A DNA stretch of 64,000 bases from Flabesymbios commensalis (Eukaryota; Annelida; Polychaeta; Terebellida; Flabelligeridae), in the NCBI GenBank assembly GCA_964017125.1, contig OZ024904.1, forward strand, positions 2,105,718-2,169,717. The letters are read 5' to 3'. The translations under genes were made by a program, and so were the position numbers. The notes below the pieces were generated by a model that was not told where the DNA came from, searched no databases, and worked only from the letters and a program-made list of their open reading frames with translations. Positions 53,838 to 64,000 of this stretch are shown in pieces; the stretch's first letter is position 1; each line of letters starts with the position of its first letter.

Positions 53838-56605
53838 ATTTTACCTTTGTCAATGAGTTTTGTATTAGACATTTTACCATTTATGGTAACAACTTGAATT
53901 CGTTCATTGAGATAGTTTGTAAACCATTATAATTCAGTGCCATTAAGGCCATATTTGCTTCATTTTTTAAAAAGTAATTTGTGATCAATTATGTCAAAAC
54001 ATTTAGCAAGATCAAACATACAAATACCATTGATTTCATTTTCGTTAATATTGTCAAGCACATATTCAATCACATTATGCAAAGACGTCTGGGTTGAATG
54101 GAGTTTCATGAAAGCTGACTGGGAATGTGTAATGAAAGAGTGAGATTGTAAATATTCTCTCAATTGAGAGTCAACTAATTTTTCAAATAATTTTGGAATA
54201 TGCCCAATTACAAAAATTGGTCGAAAGTTGTTAGGGTCTTGTTTAGAGCCTTTGTTTTTGTAAACTGGAGTAACCCGAGCTTTCTTCCATTCATTTGGAA
54301 TTTCTCCATTATAAAGTGACATAATAAATAAGATTGCTAGACTGCTACAGATAATCTCACTGCTAAGTTTGAGAATACAAGAATCAACATTGGTTTCAGA
54401 TGGAAATTTGTTTATAAAAGCTAGGACATCTTCTTCAAGAAGGCTTTTAAATTTAAAGTTATAAATACTCGAGTTATTTCTCCATATTAGTTCATCATTT
54501 TCACTAAATTTACTACACAGTTCATTTCCAACGGACGCAAAGTGTTCATTCCACGCATCAGGTGACAGATCTGATGTTATGGAACTTTTTCAATTTTTTC
54601 CCAGGGATTGGTTTACTGCTCTCCAAACGTCACAGGATTTATTGGCTGTGATTGTTTTCTTATAATAGGATCGTTGCGAGTTTTGAATTGTTGAGATGAC
54701 CAAATTTCTCAGTTTTTTATATTCTTTCATTTTGTCAGAAGAGCTAATGCGGCCATGCCATGCGGTGAGTATAATCACGTTTATATATAAAGGCCAACAT
54801 TTCGTTGGTCATCCATGGATTTGACCTATCTTTGACTCTAATTTCTATAATTTTGACATGTTTGCTAACCACTGTATTAAATGCATTTGACCAATCTCTC
54901 CAGGCATCAGATGTTGATTTAGCGTCAATAACACCACTATATAGTCCAATATCCATTAAGTCGCGAATACAATCATTTATATTTATTCCATTGTAATCCT
55001 TTTTGTGAATAAGTTTTGGAGGAGAAGCTTGGCGCCTAAATTTCAGAGTTGTAAATATAAAGTAATGATCACTCAGAGTATATTTCAGTATGCCGTGATC
55101 CAAGTGGTTGTGAGACATCGTGGTATATATATTTTAAATGACTGACTGAGATGATTGTGTAACACGAGTAGGTTCAACTATCAATTGTTTGCAACAAAGG
55201 AGTGTTTCTATAAAGTGAGCTTGATTTTCACATAAATTTTCGTCTAAGATGGAGTTAATGTTTAAGTCACCAAGGATAACAATTTCCTTATTTTTTGCTA
55301 AAACATTTTCAAAATTATTTAACATGCATTGGTAATAGTTCTCATCGTCCGCTTTGGGGTTATATACACATGATACATAAAAAGAAGGGGAAGATTTATT
55401 ATCAATCGTAACCCAGACCACTTTAGTATTATTAAAATTGGTGAGATCTGGACAATATGTATGAGGTAAAGTCTCCTTTATATATATTAAAACACTCCCA
55501 CCATGACTCGGTCTATCCTTTCTATATACATTAAAATCAGGTATATTTACAAGTTCATTCGGTATTTTGTCCGATAACCATGTTTCAGATATAGCTAGAA
55601 TGGCAAAACTATTCTGATGTATTAAAATCCTAATTTCATCTATTTTTTTCAATAAGCTTCGTATGTTCTAATGTCCAATTTTCACTCGTTTGTTTTGTTT
55701 TCGATTATATATTTCGGTCTTGGTGTTGCAGTGTTTAATTTTTATATTATTTGTGTCACTATTGTCTATTTTGTTATCATCCATGTAAGTTTTTCTACTA
55801 GAAGGTTGTTTAACATTTGACGGCATGAGGCCTATGTCCTGATTTCCTTTTTCCTCCTGTAGTTTTCTGTAGCATTCACATTTAAATTGCCAGCAGTGGT
55901 CACATTGACGGTTATTGGTGTCATGTCTAGTGTTTTTACGAGTGTTGGTGTCATATCCGTGTTGATCTTTTCTGGGATGATATGCGTCACTTCTTTGCTG
56001 GTGCCTCTGTCTTAGTATCTGGTGGTCTTCTCTGTTCTGGCTACTTCTGTGATGGTAGGAATCATGTCTGTAATAGTGGTTTTGTCGTTCATCTTTCTGG
56101 GAATGTTTTAATCCATTGTATTCTCTCTCTGTCGGCCTGGTTTGGTTTACATCAGAGCGCCTGTAGTTACTGGCATATCTAGTCTGTCTTGGTCTACCTC
56201 TTGATCTGTACGGCGACACACATTTTTCAGTTGTTTTGAGATTCAGAATCAGTGCTAATTTATTACTGGGTTGCCAGGTCAGATGTACTCTATCTCTCAT
56301 CAATAGGGAGTCGTTTACCGTCTTGTCAGCCAGCTTGAAGAAATTGTCATTGTTGACAAATCTTCAGCTATGTGTGTCGCACAGATTTTTTAAGGCTGTA
56401 TTGGTCAGTTCAATTTTTCTTTGGACGTCTACAGTATTAAGTTGTGGGCAGATACTGGACATAGTCACTCTTCCCTGGCACATAGATTTTGCTTTCTTGA
56501 TGAGTTTATCATAATTTTTGCTTATGTCCGGGATCAATCTGTCTGAGTAGCAGTCATTTCCTCCAACAACTACAGTGATGGTTTCAAACTCAGAGTCCAT
56601 TCTGC
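53838..56605 (-). mobile_element. CR1/L2-type LINE: esterase-like ORF1, endonuclease and partial RT
   Basis: In minus sense: 56600-56364 resembles the SGNH esterase domain of CR1/L2 ORF1 (VVVGGNDC near the start, then SSICPQLN and NTALKNLC). 56303-55668 is a hydrophilic Arg/His/Asn-rich region with CDHCWQFKCECYR, a possible zinc-binding end. 55652-55134 is the AP endonuclease (ISETWLSD, GGSVLIYIKE, VILGDLNINS), continued at 55118 with SDHYFIF. 54778-54590 is a linker; 54322-53960 is RT (DPNNFRPI, HSQSAFMKLHST, MFDLAKCFDIIDH). Frameshifts lie near 54770, 54590-54330 and 53955. RT stops before the YADD motif at the junction with plus-strand fragments. A single TAG (55668-55670) separates the ORF1 region from the NIRSLLKKIDE start of ORF2 in the same frame. 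Confidence 0.9.
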
Positions 56606-56692
56606 CGAGCTTCCCGCTATGTTTTATATTGAAAGAGAACAGACTGATGGTTAAAATAATATATAGGGTTATTTACATTTCTCCACTTTAAG

Positions 56693-57256
56693 TGCAAAAC
56701 ACACCAACGCGAATGTCAGTGCGATTAGGCACGTGACGAGTGACGCGACGACTGACGCGAAAATTACATGACTGTCCACACACCAATGCTTCAACCAACG
56801 CGACATGTGAGGCGCGACAGCCGGCGGGCGGGGGCCCTAGGGTAGTGGTTAGCACCGCTGCCTTTCACGCTAGAGTTCGGGGTTCGGTTCCCGGTCTCGG
56901 CGGTTTGAAAGAAACAAAAAGGTTGCTCCCCCATAGACGTGTAATACTCAGTATTGTGGGGAGCCTACGTGACCAAGAGGTAGCGTGCTCGGCCTCAGAC
57001 CGTCAGGGCTCGAATTTCGAATCCTGTGTCTGGAAGACAGTGTCATCTCATTCATCTCACGATCCTCAGGAGGTTCTCATGGCCCAATTTTGCCTATATG
57101 TGGACAAAGGTGGCCTAAAGCCCGATTCATTCCATTGCGACAACTGGCGTGACGAAAATGTTACAGTTTTGAAAATGGTCGCGATGCCTCCCTCGCTTGC
57201 GTACGTCGTCGCGCTGGTACGTTTCGGCAATGATCAAATAATGTGTTTGAAAACTG
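56693..57256. mobile_element. GC-rich CGCGACG MITE with SINE inside
   Basis: Reverse-oriented third copy of the element at 43505-43740. It starts CAAAACACACCAACGCG and ends near CAAATAATGTGTTTG. A dimeric SINE splits it at GCGACAGCCGG. Confidence 0.65.
56825..57136 (+). mobile_element. Dimeric tRNA-derived SINE, nested
   Basis: Full-length copy with both tRNA-like monomers. Flanked by the imperfect target duplication GCGACAGCCGG / GCGACAACTGG (56814-56824, 57137-57147). The 210-codon ORF at 56740-57372 runs through it and its host element and is not a gene. Confidence 0.85.
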
Positions 57257-58000
57257 ACGCGACATTATTTAAAGCTGACAATCACGTCACCAATTCCAGC
57301 TATATAGAAATGATTGTATGTATGTGTGATACAGTAAATGATGGGAAAATATCACATTATAAAATGATGTAGCATGTAATTTATAAGATAAAGGTTAGAT
57401 GTAATACAGTAAAATACTGTGACGTTTATCAGAAATGTTACCTTTAGATTTTATTTCATTTTAGTGTTGAAATATGTTTTGAGTATTGAAGGGCCAGAAG
57501 CGTTGTGCAGGCAACTGTTCTTGTTGTATTTGGTGATTTGTTTGTTCGGCTCTCTGTGTTTGCTATGGTACATGCTCTCGCCTCACTCTGGGACAGGGTG
57601 ACTAAGAAATGAACTATACATAATACAAGAATGGAAAAACAAATACATTTAATAAATACGTTTAGATTGACTATGATTTCTCCTTTTTTTTCATTTTAAA
57701 GTCATATTTGACCGTGAAAAGGACTTTTTTGGGTGACATTGACCTTGTACAAAACAAATCCCTCCCGAACTGTTTCGTGACGCGAAAACACTACAAAACG
57801 AGGTATTATATGATTCTTTGTGACTTTTATTTGTAAAGTTTTGAAATTCTCATTTCTTGATGGCGGCCAATTTGGCAACCATTTTGAATTTATTAACCCG
57901 CAATTTTTTTTAGGTTGAGACCAAAATTGTATTTAGTCTGTCAAAACTTTGCTCTGTGCTAAATTTGAAACTTGTATCAATCTGGGATACATAAATTGAA
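57257..58000. other. Intergenic, nothing recognised
   Basis: AT-rich, with TTGATGGCGGCCAATTTGG near 57857 recalling the dispersed GGCCGCC repeats. No gene seen. Confidence 0.45.
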
Positions 58001-58620
58001 AGTGACTAAGGGAAGGGCGAGCAAAGGGGGCCACTTAACGTTTCAATGGTATTTAAGAAGAATATTCAAACTATTTTAAAACGAATGACTGTTCTATGTT
58101 AGGTACATGCAATAAAGATACATATAAGAGACTCACTTAGTGTTTGAAGGATACCTTATTTTAATTGTAAGCCAAATAGATTTGCTTTCAAAGTGGCCCC
58201 CTTTGCCCAATAACTTGGGCAAAGGGGGCCAGCGCATTGAGCAAAGGGGGCCACCCCCACCCACCCTGTAGAGACTTCAGTTGTACTCGTTCTCACTCTA
58301 TGGAAGTACACCCTGCACGCAGGTTGCCCCCACCTTGGTACTTTTTATTTTTTTGATACACAAGTACATTGGAGCAAGCCTGATAAAACAGATATGATAA
58401 AAACCTTTCATTTGATGTATATGGTGACATGCTTTGTTGGACATACTAAGTACGTAGTAATATACTAAATATTTTCGTTCACTGGGATTAGTGTGTGAAA
58501 TATCTACCCATTGTAAGTTAGAGGGCAAAGGGGGCCATGCTGTATGGTCTTTGTATTGAAATGGCCTGCCCCCCTTTGCCCTGGCACCCTTTGCCCAAGG
58601 GGTAGAGGTTGGAAATTTAG
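58001..58620. repeat. Region with repeated GCAAAGGGGGCCA motifs
   Basis: GCAAAGGGGGCCA or close variants occur on the plus strand near 58021, 58210, 58240 and 58524, and inverted (CCCCCTTTGCCC) near 58197 and 58569. The pairs at 58196-58222 and 58524-58600 are inverted repeats. Probable non-autonomous element of unknown class. Confidence 0.5.
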
Positions 58621-61600
58621 CCTATTATCTCTCCCAAAAGTGATCTCCTGACTAAAGTAATAACTAGAATACAATGGCAATATATAATGTACCACACAAA
58701 ACAAAAGATTTTCAGAAGAAATCACATAAATTCATCAATAAATTCATAAAAATATATAAGCTTATATTCATAAGATTGTTGCCAAAAACTCCCTGTCGTC
58801 TATTACTTCTATTTAAGATATGTATGAGATGTCTATTTATGTTTTTTGTATACATATGTTCATAATTCATATCTATGACGTCATTACTATTTCATACAAC
58901 ATGTCACAATTAAAATATCATTGATGGCCCCCTAGGCAGCTGATAAATGATCCACCTTTATAAATATCCAGTAGAAATTGGTGAAAAAGTGACGTCACAA
59001 CCATCACGACATGACGTCACATAATTTATGCACGTTTTATGAAAAACTCGACCACTTGCCGCAAAAACTGTTCATGCTTCGTAAAACTAGACGTTCATAC
59101 ATTTGCAGCGATATATTATTTGTCTCTAGGAATTTAAGTGTCAACTAACTCCTTAAATAACGTCAATTTTCAGATTTCCTCCTCCACTAATCGACATAAT
59201 TGAAACTTCAGGAATGTTGTTATAGGCCCTATATCGTTTCTGGCACTAAAAATTACTTTCAATTTATGAGAACATTTAGTTACCATTGTGACTGATTGGA
59301 ACATTTACCAAACCGTTTAATGACGTATAATTATGAGGTGAGGTAATAATATAAAGTTGAGTTCCCTTATTATATAGGCCTACATCGCCCATACATGCAT
59401 CGTATTATTACGACACAGACCTATCCATTGTGATTTTTGTCCCTAAAAACGGTTTAATTATAACGCTTAATACTTAAAGTTATCTTCTTGTCTCATGGAC
59501 TCTTGTTTCTGGAAATCGTGTGGTAAGTTTGTGGTTAAATTAAATTTAAAATGTGTCATATCAGATCGGGGCTGTGGACTGCGGATGGGGCTGATGGGCA
59601 GCTACACCCCCCCCCCCCATGTATTTTCAAATCATGCCTTATTCTTAGTAAAAAAAATCACCTGGGTTAAGATAAAGACCAGTCTCAATCGACCCCCGCA
59701 AGGTCAAAATCCCTGCAGATATTTCCTGGCACAGTGCAAGAATTCGCTGCGCAGTAGTCTATTTTTTCAGCAGAATGATTTATTGTCTACTTTAGGTGCA
59801 AAAGTCATTGATCCCAACCAACTGATTTAGGCAGTAACTGAGTACGTAGGCCTCTAGGATAGGATTCGAATCTACGAATTTATCGAATCACGTTCGTTCT
59901 CCTTGGCGCAATGGATGACTTCTCTTAAGTTCATCTTAGGTCTAAAATGAGGGACAGAATAACGCATAATAAATTTAGACTTCATCAGCCACCTGATTTC
60001 TTATGTCTATCATACCCCTTTCTAAATGTAGTCGTACAATAAAAATATTGTAAAGGAAAATGGTTGTCGTCACGAAAGCTCCACACCTACAATTTGTAGG
60101 CCCTATTACTTCCATATTAATACCAGTGATTCATATGATGAAACTCAAGGTCAAGTTCAAAGATGGGTGCCATTTACCTATTTTTCAAGGCCAATAGCTA
60201 ATAAAGGAAAACGTTTGTCATCACGATTTGATGATAAATCTTGGTTCATACAATTTGTATCGCTTTAGTATCCATACAATTGATAGAACTGATAAAACTT
60301 TATCTCAAATTCGAATATAGTGATCTTGAGCTTTTTTGTTATCAAATACTGTCATTACGATATCTCAGAAAACTCCAGGTCAGGGGGGAGAGTTGATAGA
60401 GTAAGCCTACATAGGCCTCATGTGATGCCGGAGGCATACAATTGACGCATACATGTATCAAATTCCCCTTCTAGTTTGACTTAATATTACATGAAGCAAT
60501 ATTGTTACGTTAAAGGCTAGATGTGTGGCAAAAAATTACGTGCCACTATTTAGGCAACATGAATAATTACCTAAATAAAGAACATATATTGGCCTAAATA
60601 TATGCTCTATAATGCATCATTTTAAGCCTTAGATTTCATTTTATTCAGGGGGGGGGGCATGCCCCAGGACCCTCTAGAGCATATAGGAGGCTGGATGTGC
60701 CAGCTGTCGTTTATATAAATTATTGTGAAAACAATTGTGTATCCTCGTCGTCTGTCAATTCCTGGATCCACAACTGTCTTTGGTTGTTCAGGCATACCCC
60801 AAAACAGCATTATCTACAATCTTTAGTAGAATGCATACTTCTGTCCTGGCATATAATATAGCTAATTAAATACATGAAATTACACTCGAAATCATTAATT
60901 AATCCTTTGTCAAGTCAGTCAGCTAGGAAACGCCATGATATTTTTTGTGAGCTCACATTCTCAAAACGGAATTTATTCATGTTAGTAGGGGAGACCGGGG
61001 CTAACTGAGACAAGGGGCTAGCTCGGACAGGGCTCTAATAGGAAATTCCATGATATGACAATATCAGTGGCCTCGTTTTCAAGAATGGAGGGATACCCCC
61101 TTCCACTTGAACTACAATCCCAGTGGAACTAGCAGATAGACAGGGATATATCCTAACCAATCTAATAAACATGTCTGTCAAACTTTTCTCAACGGTTTCT
61201 ATTGTATTTTTTCCCGTAGATTTCAAATCTGCCAGATACCATTTGAGATCTTGCATATTTAATTAGCTAATTTGCATATTTACAAAATGGCTGCCGAAAA
61301 AAAGTAATCGGCTATCAATACAGTTCCGGCAGTCCTAGAAATGTGTTTTTTGGCCCTAAATTCGGGTTTTGAGATCCCATAATGCAATTTTGACGACAAT
61401 ATTTATTTTGGGATCATTGGAAGGTCATAGGTCACATGACCATTGAAATACAATATCCAACATTCACGTTTTAGCAAAAAGTGCACAACTTGACCTTTTT
61501 TGGATAAAATGATGATTTGATTGCCTGATAATATATATTTAATTTTAGAGAGTTACATCTTATATACAATACTATATTTATTAATACAAGATAGCCGCCA

Positions 61601-62560
61601 TAATTCAAAATGGCCGCCAGCCGAATCCAAAATCAAGATATCTTAGTTTCTGGAAATCATATCTAAGCGATCTTAGTGGATTGATTAAGGTTTTTTGGAC
61701 CAAGGGATACAATGCCAAACATCATTTTACTGTCAAATGATTTTTAAAAGGTTTTTGAAGTGTTTTTGATCTCTATAGTTTGATATTTTGGCATAATTGT
61801 GTGATCCATCTACGCCACCATAGTTATATTTGAATGACTTCCTCCCAGAATGAGTTTATCATCCGCACACTATTCTGAATTCACATACTAACATGATATA
61901 AAGCTAAACCATATAAATTACATGTGTATGACAGCGACAAAATAGGTAAATAAACATCATTTACATTATAAAACGACACTGTTATGTTGTAGAGTAAGTA
62001 ACACTACTAGCCAGGGGGTTGACATCATATTTTCTAGAAAACTGACAGTCTGACACCGCGTGTTGTAAAAGGGCACCTGAAATGATATCTACATATATTT
62101 AGGATCACAACCTAGGTGCACAACCTTGCAAATCGACTACTGGAAATTGACAGGAAGCCAATAATGGCGGCCATTACCGAGAAACCTTAATTTGTCAATA
62201 TCTCGGTCAATATTTAATATAATTTGCTTTTAAAGTTGTCTAAACCTATCTTTGTAGGGTCAAGGATCAATATAGAACCAACCCTGAAGTGATTTTATGT
62301 CTTCTTGACAAGATAGTACACAAAGCCATGCATTGATAGTGTGAAATTAATGTTTTGCGCCAGATATTATTAATCTCGTTTGATAAGAAAACATTTGATG
62401 TGATAACAATGGTAAGTTTATTGATTATAAGCTAACATAAGTATTAATCCTTGTTGTGTTACATCACTTGTTACAATAATCACTTCAAAATATAATTAGC
62501 CTAATGTTACATGAAACAAAAACTAAGAGCGCTGAAAATAATACTGTCGAAGGAGCTAGT
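58621..62560. other. Long stretch without confident genes
   Basis: 58950-59165 repeats, inverted, parts of 50130-50300. G/C runs lie at 59609-59619 and 60649-60658. 60060-60370 has two diverged units (GTCGTCACGAAAGCT... and GTCATCACGATTTGAT...). 61255-61640 and 62150-62230 carry AAAATGGCTGCCG-type phrases. Short ORFs lack recognisable domains. Confidence 0.45.
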
Positions 62561-62639
62561 GTTTGCAGGAAGCAACATGCACACAACTACATTGTATATC
62601 GATTATAAGATTATTTAAAGTGAGTGTGCCTAAAAAGTA

Positions 62640-63620
62640 TATGATGCAGTTATGCTATTTAATTATAAGGATTATGTGTTGTGTTGTGCAAAGCTGCATT
62701 TGCTTGGGGACCACCGACAGTCACATCATAATTAGCAGGGATTTCCCTTTTGTCACACTAGCAGTTCTTGTTTCAACCCTTCTTGCAGGGATGAAATTGT
62801 TCGAATCATATGTGGTGGCGACGGTGGGTTTGTACATGTAGACTGAACAGGAATCAGCTTGCCATTTTCTACAACCCATCCATAGTCCTAAGGATTGAGG
62901 ATGGCTTGGCTGCATGCTTTATATGCTGTTGGAAAGCATTGTCATTGGGTGGCAACAACTTCAGCAGTGTTGACTTATTAATATTATTTAAGAACGTTTT
63001 GTCTTTGGGCGTATCTATATCGCAGACTTCTCTTGTTAAAATATGAGTGCACAAAAAGCTGCTGTGACTGGTCACACACATATAGCGTGATTTCAATGGG
63101 AGCACCATCATCAGCAAATTCTACCAGTGTAGTTATATCATTCAGCCAACTTTAACATGCTAGTAGAGAATGAATAGCCGATGGTATCTCGTCCGTTGAT
63201 AATGTGAATAAATGACAGTCCCCTAAAGTTTGCATGACCCATTGCAGCGGCAAAACTCGTGAATGGATAGCTGTCTTGAGATGAACGACCAATCACCAAA
63301 TATACAATTAAATGTATGTGACTGTAATTAGTACACTCTGTTTTATCTACCACCTAAGTGAAATTTAGTTGAACAAATGGAAGGATCACTATGTTCCTCC
63401 TGGTACCATGTCTGACATATAAAAGCAAGAAAGCGAGTCGTGTTGTAAAAACTCTTGAAAACCACTTGGATCGCTCCCTGTTGGCTATTTTGCTATTTTT
63501 AGCACAGCTTCTGGTCTTGAGGTGAAAGAAATGGTGTCCAAAGCTGCCATTACTTTGAAGATCATAATTATAGGAAGCTCTTGTCACCCGTGGATGACTA
63601 GACTCAGAACCAGAAACCAA
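62640..63620 (-). pseudogene. Decayed ORF region of a repetitive invertebrate protein family
   Basis: Minus-strand frames contain LPPNDNAFQQHIKHAA (about 62960-62915) and, farther upstream, a segment like FIHIINGRDTIG (about 63235-63195). From memory these recall the LPPTxxAFxxHxxRAxYQ and FHxxTGCDTV motifs of long, multi-copy proteins common in cnidarian, molluscan and hemichordate genomes, whose nature (host or mobile) I cannot state. Several breaks interrupt it; it is not a functional gene here. A search against such proteins would confirm or reject the match. Confidence 0.3.
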
Positions 63621-64000
63621 TATAGTATATAAGCGAAATTGATTCGTCTGACAAGAGTAATGACATTTCTACTCTTCGGCAAATAAAACACAAAAAGTAA
63701 GTGGTGGAGACATTAACATTAATAACTTTATTAGTGATCATGGATGTATCAATATGCCTCCATCATTGTTCGCAGAAATAGCATGATAGCTGATGATGCC
63801 ATGTTGCTCACATTGAAATAACGGTAGACCAGGCAAAGTAGCTTCTTGTGAATACATGATCCAACTTCGAGGGCTGTGATATAGCTATATATACTCCGAT
63901 TCATTAAGTTTTATAATAACAAATCACTGCTGAAATAACTGTCACCCTCTTGCTTTAGAACTACATCTAAAGCGGGCAGCATTGGCAACAACACTTAAAA
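63621..64000. other. Intergenic, nothing recognised
   Basis: GTGGTGGAGACATT (63703) echoes the border of the 32114-32760 repeat. No gene seen. Confidence 0.4.

Noticed and set aside
56740-57372. 210-codon plus ORF
   Set aside because: It runs through a MITE and a nested SINE and encodes no recognisable domain.
62563-62841. 92-codon plus ORF
   Set aside because: It lies opposite the decayed minus-strand ORF region and has no recognisable features.

Overview
This is a eukaryotic window: genes are split by GT-AG introns, coding density is very low, and about half of the bases fall in recognisable repeats. The AT-rich background, the secreted or membrane EGF gene, the CR1/L2-type LINEs, a 5S-rRNA-headed SINE and many copies of the octamer TAGGCCTA suggest a marine invertebrate, perhaps a non-vertebrate deuterostome. 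No species can be named from the sequence alone.

Host genes. One gene family is recognisable, on the minus strand, in two diverged copies about 39 kb apart. Copy A (exons from 11064 down to 5630) reads signal peptide, a beta-sandwich domain resembling galactose-binding modules, an EGF exon, a long EGF/cbEGF exon and a transmembrane exon. All exon junctions up to the transmembrane exon are phase 1. In copy A the small EGF exon is split by a 5S-type SINE and a foldback element. Copy B (49981 down to 44899) looks like a pseudogene: stop in the signal-peptide exon, 120-bp deletion plus stop in the second exon, 1-bp frameshift in the third, and loss of the duplicated promoter region. Its EGF and TM exons remain open. 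A third copy of the promoter and signal-peptide exon lies 3 kb upstream of copy A (13988-14075) and is intact. No cytoplasmic or terminal exon was found. A CpG-rich stretch at 25085-25510 with a GTCACGTGAC box, a short ORF and a splice donor is a candidate plus-strand promoter and first exon.

Layout. 1-1730: intergenic with a 126-bp tandem duplication. 1731-11112: duplicated block, copy A. 10940-12261 and 13951-15270: second-level duplication of the 5' region. 15.3-25 kb: TTAA elements, a decayed minus-strand LINE (19650-22440) and a SINE. 25-31 kb: candidate promoter, inverted-repeat elements and a 740-bp purine tract. 31-41 kb: dispersed non-coding repeats. 41212-50028: duplicated block, copy B. 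50-57.3 kb: LINEs, a nested SINE and a GC-rich MITE. 57.3-64 kb: mostly unannotatable sequence with one decayed ORF region.

Mobile DNA. The strongest theme is a group of short elements bounded by TTAA with CCCTT-type inverted ends, like piggyBac-type MITEs, most with a long internal hairpin. One is nested in another with TTAA duplicated, and one is present in copy B where copy A has a single TTAA. The stems differ between families, but the hairpin tips share the form GC-NNNC-GC. Tc1/mariner-like, CAGGG-ended and AGCAAACAC-ended foldback families are also present.
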